DNA from: Propionibacteriaceae bacterium
GTDB taxonomy: Bacteria > Actinomycetota > Actinomycetes > Propionibacteriales > Propionibacteriaceae
Assembly (NCBI GenBank): GCA_031261485.1
Contig: JAISJO010000082.1
Span: 1 to 64,000, forward strand
Length of the DNA stretch: 64,000 nt
Direction of reading: 5' to 3'
In this document: positions 9,584-19,002 of the stretch, one piece after another
How positions within the stretch are numbered: the stretch's first letter is position 1
Layout of the letters: the number at the start of each line of letters is the position of its first letter
The notes under the pieces: model-generated
What the model saw: the letters and a program-made list of their open reading frames with translations, nothing else
What the model was told of the DNA's origin: nothing
Databases searched by the model: none
Translations under genes and position numbers: made by a program

Positions 9584-12489
9584 GGCGGCGTGTCTTCCTG
9601 GCTACCATTGCTGCTGCGGCCTTGGCCCTTGGCTTGCTCGCACCCAACAGCGTCAGCGCGGCCCCAACCGAGGCTCCCGCTGACCCTGTTGCGTCGACCG
9701 CAGTAGCCGCCTGGGCATCCTGCATCTCAGTCAAGAAGACGGGCAACGTGCTAATCCTCGTTGACCAGTCAAGGTCGCTCGCCGACACGGACAGGTCTCA
9801 GTCGCGCGTGAGCGCGGGCCTCTCGGTTCTTGACCGCCTCGTGTCTATATACAGCGAGGCACGAGACCTCAACTTCAACGCTCAGGTAGCCGGGTTTGCC
9901 TCCGACATCGCTCCAGGCATGTGGACTCCACTGAACGCGTCAACCGTCGGCACCCTCAACAGTCGGGTCATCGAGTTGGGTGCCGATGCCAGGTACGAGG
10001 AAACTGACTACTACCATGCTCTGTACGGCGCTCTGAGGCAGTTCGAAACGGCACCGAGCACTGATTGCCGAGCCATCTTCTGGCTGTCTGACGGAATGTT
10101 CGACCTCACAACCAATGCGAACGCATCCGGATTCCCGCCACCGCTGGGGCGCGCTGGGCAGCCCACCAAAGACTACGATCCGGAACAAGTCATTCTCGAC
10201 ACCAATCAGAAAGTCGACGCATTGGAAGCCGCAGCCCAGAAGTCGATGTGCGCTCCGGGCGGCCTGGTCGGAGATGTTCGACGGGCTGGCATTCGCGTCT
10301 TCGGCATCGGTTTCCACAATGATCCTGGCTACTCGTTCGATTTCATGCGCGCTCTGGTTGAAGGCGGACCGTATCTGGGATCGCCTTGCGGCCCGACAGT
10401 GGCGGGCATGACACCCCCCGGTACTTTCACCACAGGCAATGCCGACATCATCATAGACGCACTGGGCGGACTCATACCTGGCACGGATACGCACGTTGCC
10501 CTGTGCCCGGCAATAGATGACGGATCTCCTGCGGACCGGTGTGGGGTGACCTTCGGGCTGCATGAGTGGTTCGACCGGGTCAACCTCCAGGCCTCTGTCA
10601 ACTCGTCATCCGTCAGCGAATTCCAGGTTTTCGTGACCGCACCCAGCGGCGCACGCGTCGAATTGACCAACCCCGGCCAGGGCACACCGGCCGAATCGGC
10701 AATAGGTGGGGTGGGCCTCCGTTGGACCTGGTGGTCCTCTGGATCGGTCAATCTCGACCTGATCGACTCGGAGGCGACTGGATCGGCTGATGATTGGGCG
10801 GGGGCGTGGACTCTTCAGTTATATGGCCAAGTCAAGGACCCTGCGGTGGAGTGCCTGCCCGACGACTCGGCGTCGTGGCCCAACTGCGGCTATGTCAGTC
10901 TATATTTCAATGCGGATGTCGAACCGGTCCTGACCCTCACCGACATCGACAGCGGGCACGCCGTCGTGGTGGCCAACGAAGCACAGTCTGGCCAGGCTGT
11001 CCACGCCAACCGCAACATGGAAGCGGCCTATGCCGTGAGGTCCGAACAAGGGACGCTTGTCACCCGTCTTCCAGAAGGTGTGAAGGGCACGCTGTGCGTC
11101 ACGTACACCTACCCGTCCACCATCCAGGAATTCTGCCCCACCACGTTTGGGCGCCAGCAGTTCGTCGTGCCCGCATCGGATCAGGGCGTGCTCGAAATCG
11201 GGCTGAGATTGAACCTCAGCATCCTCTTGGAGCGAGCTGGCGAGTCGATTTCGACGGCGTTCCAGCCAGTCGAGACGGGTGTCACAATTCCGATTCGACC
11301 TGCCAGTGGGTACCCGGAAATTGATCTGACGCCGATTGACGTCGGCGAGCTGAACGACGACAACGAATTCTCCGTGACGACAACCATCCGCGCCACACTG
11401 GAACCCGGCGAGGCGGGCTGCGTCTGGCTCCCGGCGGGCCAGGAGTGGCCAGTCGAGGGGATTGAGGGCATATCGGCGACATCCGTGTACGACTCACGAA
11501 ACACCTGTCTGACCGTCCCTGGCGGTGGCACAGTCGACCTCCCCGTCACTTTGACAGCAGCCAAGGAGGGTACAGCACTGACTTTCAGCGGCACGCTGAC
11601 GGTCCAGGCAGCCCCCGGAGAGACCGACGATCCACCGCAGAGCGCGTCAGTGCCATTCGTGGGGTCGGCTCGCCATATGAATTCGGTAGTGCGTAATGTC
11701 ACTGCCTTTGGATTCGCCCTACTTGGCGTGCTGCTGCCGTGTGGTATTTGGTGGTTGTTCAAGCGTAGTCGGGCCGTCATCCCGTCAGACAATGGCCTCA
11801 CTGCGTCGAAGTGGCGGGTGCAAGTGGACCACAGCCAGGTCTTGTGCGACGGAAGGCCGTTGGAGGCCCGCAGCGAGGCTGGGAGCAACCACGTGCCATT
11901 GCTGGGCATCCCCCCCAGATGTCGTAGCCTGGAGGTCCTCGGCGTCTCACTCAGGGCCACTGCGGGTGGCCTCTGGGGTGCTGCGCGGGTCAAGGCGACG
12001 CTACCTGGCTCGTATGTGGCGGCCGGGTCCGGCGAGTGGAAGGGTGCCACTCTTGGCGGAGACCACCACGGTCAGCTACCACTTGCGGTCCACAATTCCT
12101 GGCTCGTCGTCGCTCAGCCTGGAACGCCTGTCAATGAAGCCACCATCATTGTGTTGGCCAATGCAGGCCGCAAGGGCGCCATTGACGACATTCTGCGAGA
12201 CATCAGAGAGCGCGCCCCTCGGATTATCGCCGATCTACAGGGAGCCATCCAACGATCAGGAACCAAGGCTCCTGCAACTCCACCCACTGGGCCCTTAGGG
12301 GAGCCAGGACCGACCGGTGGGGGACCTGGACCTGGCCCCATCCCATCTCCCCCGAGTCCATTCCCATCGCCGCCGAGTCCATTCCCATCTCCCCCGAGTC
12401 CATTCCCATCGCCGCCGAGTCCGTTCGCCAACGGACAGGCATCTGCCGTCGGCCCACAGCCACCTGCCCCACACCACCCGTACCGCTGA
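9580..12489 (+). CDS. Secreted/anchored vWA-domain protein with Pro-rich C-terminal tail
   Basis: Signal peptide MRRRVFLATIAAAALALGLLAPNSVSA; MIDAS-like LILVDQSRS; TM FGFALLGVLLPCGIWWLF; C-terminal (PSPPSPF)n. Confidence 0.78.
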   Translation: MRRRVFLATIAAAALALGLLAPNSVSAAPTEAPADPVASTAVAAWASCISVKKTGNVLILVDQSRSLADTDRSQSRVSAGLSVLDRLVSIYSEARDLNFNAQVAGFASDIAPGMWTPLNASTVGTLNSRVIELGADARYEETDYYHALYGALRQFETAPSTDCRAIFWLSDGMFDLTTNANASGFPPPLGRAGQPTKDYDPEQVILDTNQKVDALEAAAQKSMCAPGGLVGDVRRAGIRVFGIGFHNDPGYSFDFMRALVEGGPYLGSPCGPTVAGMTPPGTFTTGNADIIIDALGGLIPGTDTHVALCPAIDDGSPADRCGVTFGLHEWFDRVNLQASVNSSSVSEFQVFVTAPSGARVELTNPGQGTPAESAIGGVGLRWTWWSSGSVNLDLIDSEATGSADDWAGAWTLQLYGQVKDPAVECLPDDSASWPNCGYVSLYFNADVEPVLTLTDIDSGHAVVVANEAQSGQAVHANRNMEAAYAVRSEQGTLVTRLPEGVKGTLCVTYTYPSTIQEFCPTTFGRQQFVVPASDQGVLEIGLRLNLSILLERAGESISTAFQPVETGVTIPIRPASGYPEIDLTPIDVGELNDDNEFSVTTTIRATLEPGEAGCVWLPAGQEWPVEGIEGISATSVYDSRNTCLTVPGGGTVDLPVTLTAAKEGTALTFSGTLTVQAAPGETDDPPQSASVPFVGSARHMNSVVRNVTAFGFALLGVLLPCGIWWLFKRSRAVIPSDNGLTASKWRVQVDHSQVLCDGRPLEARSEAGSNHVPLLGIPPRCRSLEVLGVSLRATAGGLWGAARVKATLPGSYVAAGSGEWKGATLGGDHHGQLPLAVHNSWLVVAQPGTPVNEATIIVLANAGRKGAIDDILRDIRERAPRIIADLQGAIQRSGTKAPATPPTGPLGEPGPTGGGPGPGPIPSPPSPFPSPPSPFPSPPSPFPSPPSPFANGQASAVGPQPPAPHHPYR
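12341..12424 (+). repeat. Four 21-bp in-frame tandem repeats
   Basis: TCCCATCTCCCCCGAGTCCAT / TCCCATCGCCGCCGAGTCCAT alternating A-B-A-B. Confidence 0.9.
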
Positions 12490-12538
12490 TCCGTGACTTG
12501 GGCACAATGACCACACCGAATAACAAGGAGAAATTCAC

Positions 12539-15500
12539 ATGAGACGATTCCTGGCCGTGGGCTGTGGTGGTTCTGGTGCTGCCACCTTGGCCTATATGCG
12601 CGACCACCTGAGCGAGACTCTGGCACGCCGAGGCTGGCAGGGCAAGCTCCCTGCTGGATGGCAGTTCGTCGTCATCGACGTGCCCACTGGAGCGCTCAGT
12701 GACCAGCGCCCAAAGACCCGCCCACCCGCCATCGGCCAGTCGGAGGGTGCGTCTGGCGAAGGGCAATACGTTTCCACCGGCTATCCAAACGGCACGTACG
12801 CCATGCTGGACCAGGCTCTGACCACCCGCCTTTCCGCCGCCACCTCCGCCACCAACGAGGGCGGTGGGCTGAAGTTGTTCGGTTCGTGGGCTCCGCGTGA
12901 CCCGTGGGCAGTGAATATCGCCCTGGCGGAGGGTGCGGGTCAGCACCGCGCCATAGGCCGAGCACTCCTCCTCCAGCATGTCCAGACTGTGCAAACGGCT
13001 CTTGACGATGCCGTCGATTCTCTGGAAGGAGCTGGGTCGGATATGCTCCGCCTCAACCCCTTCTTCCCGGACGACCCCTATTCAGGCGATCCGCCCCTGA
13101 TCCTGGTGGTGTCGTCGATGGCGGGGGGATCGGGCGCGTCGATGGCTTTGGATGTCTGCCGCCTCCTGCGCGCCAACGCCCGCAACCAAGGTCGGCAGAT
13201 TGCTGTCTTCATGATCAGCGCCGATGTCTTTAGCGACAACCGGAAATACTCGGAAGACACTCGCCATGGCGCGATGCCGAACGCGCTGGCCATGTTGGGC
13301 GAGATCGTGGCGGCCCAGATGGGCGAATCAACTGCGCACGACCTCGCCCTGCTGAACGCCGCCGGGGCGGATCACCTGGACGGTGCCCTCTTAGGGGCGG
13401 AGACAGAACTTGCAGTGCCTTTCCAGCGCGTCTTTCCAGTCAGCAACCGGATCGGCGGTGGGGTCAAGCTTGGCGACGGCGGGGCCGAACACATCTTCCG
13501 CGCCTTGGGGCTGGGCTTGGGGTCACTCATGGTTTCGGGACAAACCGCTGTTAACGACTTCGTCTCCATCGACCTGACCAATCCTCCCACCCCACCCAAC
13601 ACCAAGTACTTCGGCTGGGGTGCACGTGACGCCACTCGCCTTGTCTGGGGTTCGTTTGGTTATGCCAGCCTCAGTCTGGGCAGAGACAGGTACGAGCATT
13701 ACGCGGCCCAGCGTCTGGCTGGTGCCAGTGTCCGCAACCTGTTGGACGGACACCTGATTGAGGGACTTAGCAGTCAGGAGTCGGTCAACGCTCTAGCGGG
13801 CAGAGACTGGAGGAAGTTCTGGGAACTGGTCGGCCTGCCGACTCTCGAAGGCGGCGTGGCACCGACTGACGAGGCGGGCCGCTGGTTCGAAGGCGTCTTA
13901 GGGGCAGCAGTGTGTCACCAGCAGGCCAGCCAAGTGATTGGCCGAGTGGTGGCACCGAGAGTGGTCCCACCCGCTGGCCAGGCTGCCGGCTCGCAGTGGC
14001 TCAGCGCAGTTGACGGATGGCTGGCAGACTGTCTGTCACCAGTCGTAGCAGATCTGCGCCAGGCCGCCGAACGCGGCGTCTACGACTGGCAGCAGTCCCT
14101 GCGGGGTCGGACCGAGGCCGCCGTCACCCAGGTCATTGGCGAGCGCGGCTTGGAGTATGCCGCCCAGCTCGCGACATCACTGTCCGATTGGCTGCCCTAC
14201 TTCGTGGGTGCCCTGCGCCAGATTGCTGCCGTGCCACCTCATCCTCTCGAGTTGGGGCCTGAACTCCGCGCCACACTGGGAGGCCTCGCCCGCATCGACG
14301 TGGGGAATGGCACCGACGCGAGGAACGAGGTGCTCGCTCAGGTGACTCGGGAGTCGGCTCGCTGGCTTCAACTGACAGCATGTGCCAAGACCGCCGATCT
14401 GCTAGAGAGCTTCGTGACTGATCTGCTCGCACCACTCATTGGCGCACTGAACGATGCCCAGAAGGGGCTTCGCGCGCTAGCTGAGGAGTCGCCCTCAGCC
14501 TTGGGCAGTGCCGATCTGCGCACATCGGATGTCCAGGCCTGGCCGTCAGATCGAGTGCCCTTGCCTCAGCGCTTCACTCAGGCGGTCAACGAGATTGTTC
14601 TGACGGAGGCGGCCGACTTTCCCGCCCAGTATGAGGCTGATGTCCGAGCCGCCTGGATTCATAACCAGAGCTACGATTCCCGTCAGAATCTGACGTTTGA
14701 AGACGCGCAGAACCTCGTCGTTGGCCAGATTGTGACAGGGCAATGGGAGGCTTCAGGCGGGCAGTCCGCGCCAGGTGGACTATTGACCGGTTTCGACACC
14801 TGGTGGGCGGGCCGGGTCTTCCCCAACGACCCCTTTTCAGGGGCCACGAAGCCGATAGGTGAGGCCACTGTGGGTGTCCATGTCCTGCCCGAGGAGGTCT
14901 TGCGTCGGGCCACGGCGCTCGTGCGGCGGCCCAATGATCAGGCGTTCTCAACCTATACCTCGGTCACCCTGAACCAGTGGCTGCAAGATCCTAGTCAACC
15001 CCACGAACAGAAGCGTCGGGAAGACCTTCTGGCTCGCAAGTTCGTCGAGACTCTGGAGAAGGCTCGTCCACTGGCCTTGGCCGAGCCTCGATTGACCGCG
15101 CTGGCCAACGCGGTGACTGAGCCTCGCTACCGATACCGTTTCTCAACCATCCCCTTCCCTCCGACAGTGGTCGCCCGACTGACTCAACTGCTAAAGGGGG
15201 ACGAGCAGTTGGACCCGACAGCGGTGAACCAGTTCACAGGTTCATGCTCCACCAGTTCAGACGCGCAGTCAGTGGCGGTATTCGGCTCCTACCAGCCTAT
15301 GGCCCCGATCGTCTTTAGCGGACTGCTGCAACCAATTGCTGACCAGTATGGTCGGACGGTCCTGCCGACGGCACGGGACTTGTTCTGGCGCTGGCGGCGG
15401 GCGCGCCCCTTGGGAGCCGCCATCCCGCTGTCGAGGGCGGAGCGCCACGCGCTGGCCGCTGGCTGGTTCATCGGCCAGATCACTGGCCACCTGCTGCTTC

Positions 15501-16135
15501 CTGACAAGGATCGCCCCAACGACTCCATCAAGATATGGGCCAGGATTGCAGATGGCAGCGGACGCTGGCTGGAGTTCCCAAGCCCCTTGCTGACTCCACC
15601 CGGCTTCCACGAAGGTCCCTACCATTTCCAGCCCTACGACTGGCTGCCGGCTGTCCTCGAATCGATTCTGTTGGCCTATGCACGTGTGCCCGTGTCGACG
15701 CTAGCTTCACTGGATCCCTACATCGCCCTCCGCAGTCTGTTTGACAGCGGCGACAAGCCATCTGGAGGCCTTGATCTGCCCAACTTGGCCGCCCGCACAA
15801 TCCTTAAGGCGTGGGCGACCGATGGCATAACTCCGGAGGGCGGTGCCAGTCGGGTGCCGCGTTTGGCAGCGTCCACAGGACCGACCCAGCGCATTGAGGC
15901 GGCCCTAGCCTGGCTTCAGGGTCCCAAAGGGCCCCTTGACACTATCCGCACCACCTTTGACCCAGGCCCACGCGGCGATGCTGGGCGCTTCGCCAAGGTG
16001 AGCACCCGCGAGGCGGCGGCCGCCATGCCCCTGTTCGCCGATGTGGCCATGGATGTCAAGAGGGCAGTGGAAGACATCGTCAAGCTGCTGAACGAAATCA
16101 ACGACGACGACATAGAACCACCGGATCGGTTCTAG
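12539..16135 (+). CDS. Tubulin/FtsZ-like protein (Tubulin_2-like)
   Basis: N-term MRRFLAVGCGGSGAATLAYMRDHL and ILVVSSMAGGSGASMALDVCRLLR (tubulin G-box-like GG[ST]GS); 1198 aa; SD aaggag. Confidence 0.7.
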   Translation: MRRFLAVGCGGSGAATLAYMRDHLSETLARRGWQGKLPAGWQFVVIDVPTGALSDQRPKTRPPAIGQSEGASGEGQYVSTGYPNGTYAMLDQALTTRLSAATSATNEGGGLKLFGSWAPRDPWAVNIALAEGAGQHRAIGRALLLQHVQTVQTALDDAVDSLEGAGSDMLRLNPFFPDDPYSGDPPLILVVSSMAGGSGASMALDVCRLLRANARNQGRQIAVFMISADVFSDNRKYSEDTRHGAMPNALAMLGEIVAAQMGESTAHDLALLNAAGADHLDGALLGAETELAVPFQRVFPVSNRIGGGVKLGDGGAEHIFRALGLGLGSLMVSGQTAVNDFVSIDLTNPPTPPNTKYFGWGARDATRLVWGSFGYASLSLGRDRYEHYAAQRLAGASVRNLLDGHLIEGLSSQESVNALAGRDWRKFWELVGLPTLEGGVAPTDEAGRWFEGVLGAAVCHQQASQVIGRVVAPRVVPPAGQAAGSQWLSAVDGWLADCLSPVVADLRQAAERGVYDWQQSLRGRTEAAVTQVIGERGLEYAAQLATSLSDWLPYFVGALRQIAAVPPHPLELGPELRATLGGLARIDVGNGTDARNEVLAQVTRESARWLQLTACAKTADLLESFVTDLLAPLIGALNDAQKGLRALAEESPSALGSADLRTSDVQAWPSDRVPLPQRFTQAVNEIVLTEAADFPAQYEADVRAAWIHNQSYDSRQNLTFEDAQNLVVGQIVTGQWEASGGQSAPGGLLTGFDTWWAGRVFPNDPFSGATKPIGEATVGVHVLPEEVLRRATALVRRPNDQAFSTYTSVTLNQWLQDPSQPHEQKRREDLLARKFVETLEKARPLALAEPRLTALANAVTEPRYRYRFSTIPFPPTVVARLTQLLKGDEQLDPTAVNQFTGSCSTSSDAQSVAVFGSYQPMAPIVFSGLLQPIADQYGRTVLPTARDLFWRWRRARPLGAAIPLSRAERHALAAGWFIGQITGHLLLPDKDRPNDSIKIWARIADGSGRWLEFPSPLLTPPGFHEGPYHFQPYDWLPAVLESILLAYARVPVSTLASLDPYIALRSLFDSGDKPSGGLDLPNLAARTILKAWATDGITPEGGASRVPRLAASTGPTQRIEAALAWLQGPKGPLDTIRTTFDPGPRGDAGRFAKVSTREAAAAMPLFADVAMDVKRAVEDIVKLLNEINDDDIEPPDRF

Positions 16136-16136
16136 G

Positions 16137-18992
16137 ATGACAGCGGACACTGCACATCTCGCCATCCTGATCGGCGCACCGGGGCCCGCGGACGGAATCG
16201 TTGACATCCTCCAGGACCTGTCGGCAGTTGGCCTGATCACGCCGTGGGTGTGGATCAGCGCCGATGAGTTGCCAGCCAGCGAGCAGAACACGGCCAGTCA
16301 GCAGAAGAGCCCTCCAGTTCCTGCCTGGCTGATCGCTGAAGGCTGCCGCAAGCGCCTGCCCAGTTTGACGGCCTATCTCAGCAGCCTCGGAGGAAGGGCA
16401 CCCGAGCGCTATCTTGTGGGCGCAGTGTGGGCAGTCTCATCGCGGGCCACAGACGTGGACAGGAAAGCGGTGGAGCACCTGATCCGGAGCCTGAGCGTCG
16501 CCAGCGGTAGCGCCAGGATCGACCGAGTCCGGTTGATTCTCGCAGATCAGCAATCAGCCGTTGCGGCTGATCGCCCGCAGGGTGCCGAGGATTCGCCTGC
16601 TTGGAACAGCTACCACAACCTTCTGGTCGAACCCGTCGACTTGTCGGGTCCGGCTGAGCATGCAGTGTCTGACCAATGGGCGCCTCCGCCAGACGCTTCC
16701 ACCCTCGGTCGGCGGGCGGCGCCGGTCGTGGCCAGTGTTTTCGGACTCTGGACAGGCGGTGACCCAGCCGTCTTGCCAGAACGGTCGGCCAATCACACCC
16801 TGCGCATTGTGCGCAGCTTCCACCGGCGGATCGACGCAACCACGTTGGAGGCAGACCTGCGCGCCAAAGTCTTTGAGACCACTGACACCTTGCCGACTCC
16901 TCAGTCCATGCGCGCAGGCGAGGAATGCGTCAACGACCCCCAAGCCGTGGCGAGCATGGCCGAACAGGTCATGGCGGCCCACCCCCGAGTCTTCGTTGGG
17001 GATGCTTTGCCAGACCTGTCTGAACCTGAGGGTGGTCTGATAAGCGCTTGGGAGCGGATCAAGTTCTTTGCAGGTTTCTGGTGGCGGTCGACTCTCAGCC
17101 TGCCTGGCACCTTCATGGAGAGTGTGCGGAGCTCGTGGTATGGTGCCGCCGCCTGGACGGTCAAGCAGGCCCTTGACACGCCCGAGTCGAGAGACACATA
17201 CTACGCCGGCTCCTACCTAGAGGATGGTTCTCCGCTGGCCTGGCAGGAGCGTGTCCGTGCTGTCGACCGAGCCATGACGCAAGTTGACTTGCCTGCTCTT
17301 GACGCGAACGGATCGGGGGCGCGTGCCACCGAAACATCGAGTCAACTGTGGCAAGACATTGAGGGCGCTGTCTTGACGCTGGCCGACGGCATGGACCGCG
17401 CATTCCCAGCATCAAGAGATGGCATCCGGCGGTCGTTTGTGGCCGGCACGGCAGACATCGCCCCAGGACCCGAGACTGGGTTCGCTGTTCCCAGCCCATG
17501 GAACCGGTCCGTTGAGCAAGGAGGCATCAGCGTAGAGCGAATCGGCCCCGCCAGTGCGCTGCTGGCCGAAGATGCCACCCGCCGCCTGCGCGCCATGGCC
17601 GACCAGAGAGGTGATGACGAAGCACGGCAGGTTGCCAATCGCATTGAGCAGTGGTGGGAGCATCAAAAGCAGTCTTTCCTTGGCCGACTCGCTGACCGTT
17701 TGAAAGAGCGCTTCCTGACGTTGGAGAGACTGTCCAACGACGTCGGCCCCGACCTTTCCTTGGAGCCGTTTGACTTCGAAGCCGCGGTTCGCCGCAGCCG
17801 TCGAGTCCTGCGCGGGATTCTGATTGCGACTGTGGTCATAGCTCTCGGCCTGAGCCAAGTAACCCTGGGGCCAGAGTTTCTTCAGTGGTTTCCCTGGCCG
17901 TGGTCGCCTATTCTCGACACCAAGACGGGGGCGGAGGCAATCCTCGGCGTCTTAGCGGCAGGGTTGGTGGCGTCTTTCGGGGCGTTCACCTACTGGCAGC
18001 GCAAGATTTTCCAGGCTCTGAAGCAAATCCGGCGGCGCGACTTCATCACGCCCAGGCTGGCGCAGCGACGCTTCCATGTGGCCAGCGAACTTCGCCTTGT
18101 GGCCGACGCTTCCGCTCGTCTGACCAGTTGGGCGATGGTCTGGGGCGAACTACTGGCGCGGCCATTCGGCCACGATTTGGGTGCAGTCCCAGGCTATTCG
18201 ACCGAATCGGCGGACAACTTGCCCGACGCCGTCAAGTTCGCCAAGGCTGTGGTTTCGCCGCGCGTGGTGGCCGCTGCGGTCACGCCAGTCCGGAACTACC
18301 TGTTCCGTGTTGGCTGGCTGAGCGGACCAGCGGAAGCCCTGCGACGCGAAGTTGGGTACTACATCATTGATCAGGGGCCGCGCATCCTTGAACGCGATCA
18401 ATTCCTGCGGACTGACAGGGCGGATGAACTCGTCATCATCGGCGGGCAACTCGGCCACGAAGACAGTGCCCTGATGCAGCGTGGAGAGGAGGCCTTCTAC
18501 GGCCTGTCGTTCGACGACTGGACCACGCAGTCCGCCTTGCCGCGCTGGGCCGGTTCGGTGGTCAAATGGGGCGTTCCGCCGAATGGGGCCGCCGAGCTGT
18601 GGAAGCGGTGTTTTGTCATTCCTGAACTTGGGCAGCAATCGTGGGCCGCTGGGGGCGGTCTAGCAGCGCAGCCGGGGCCTCTTTCGGTTGACCATCCCGT
18701 GCGTGACGAAGTCCTGTCAGATGTCGAAGATAGCGACGGCAAGCGGACGATGCGGGAATTCTTGGTCGGTCTTGAGCCCGGCAAGACTATTTCGACACGC
18801 GAGGTCGATCAATCTCTCTTGTGGGTAAGCAAGGTCGGACTGAATTATGAGCCTGCGGATGTCGTCCCGCAGTCGGTGGGCCTCTCAACGCATGTCACAT
18901 TGACGCAGTTCTCGACCCCACTGCAAGCCGACGAGACGCGGTTAGTCACTGCCCCCAGGCCTGACGGCACTCAGGTCAGTGTTCAGTTCTAA
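16137..18992 (+). CDS. Large protein with central transmembrane hairpin, operon partner
   Basis: 951 aa; VLRGILIATVVIALGLSQVTL and AEAILGVLAAGLVASFGAFTYW; starts 1 nt after preceding stop. Confidence 0.6.
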   Translation: MTADTAHLAILIGAPGPADGIVDILQDLSAVGLITPWVWISADELPASEQNTASQQKSPPVPAWLIAEGCRKRLPSLTAYLSSLGGRAPERYLVGAVWAVSSRATDVDRKAVEHLIRSLSVASGSARIDRVRLILADQQSAVAADRPQGAEDSPAWNSYHNLLVEPVDLSGPAEHAVSDQWAPPPDASTLGRRAAPVVASVFGLWTGGDPAVLPERSANHTLRIVRSFHRRIDATTLEADLRAKVFETTDTLPTPQSMRAGEECVNDPQAVASMAEQVMAAHPRVFVGDALPDLSEPEGGLISAWERIKFFAGFWWRSTLSLPGTFMESVRSSWYGAAAWTVKQALDTPESRDTYYAGSYLEDGSPLAWQERVRAVDRAMTQVDLPALDANGSGARATETSSQLWQDIEGAVLTLADGMDRAFPASRDGIRRSFVAGTADIAPGPETGFAVPSPWNRSVEQGGISVERIGPASALLAEDATRRLRAMADQRGDDEARQVANRIEQWWEHQKQSFLGRLADRLKERFLTLERLSNDVGPDLSLEPFDFEAAVRRSRRVLRGILIATVVIALGLSQVTLGPEFLQWFPWPWSPILDTKTGAEAILGVLAAGLVASFGAFTYWQRKIFQALKQIRRRDFITPRLAQRRFHVASELRLVADASARLTSWAMVWGELLARPFGHDLGAVPGYSTESADNLPDAVKFAKAVVSPRVVAAAVTPVRNYLFRVGWLSGPAEALRREVGYYIIDQGPRILERDQFLRTDRADELVIIGGQLGHEDSALMQRGEEAFYGLSFDDWTTQSALPRWAGSVVKWGVPPNGAAELWKRCFVIPELGQQSWAAGGGLAAQPGPLSVDHPVRDEVLSDVEDSDGKRTMREFLVGLEPGKTISTREVDQSLLWVSKVGLNYEPADVVPQSVGLSTHVTLTQFSTPLQADETRLVTAPRPDGTQVSVQF

Positions 18993-19002
18993 AGGAGCAA
19001 TC

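Noticed and set aside
12341-12424. Possible CRISPR or regulatory iteron array
   Set aside because: Contiguous 21-bp units in frame within the vWA coding sequence encoding a Pro-rich tail.
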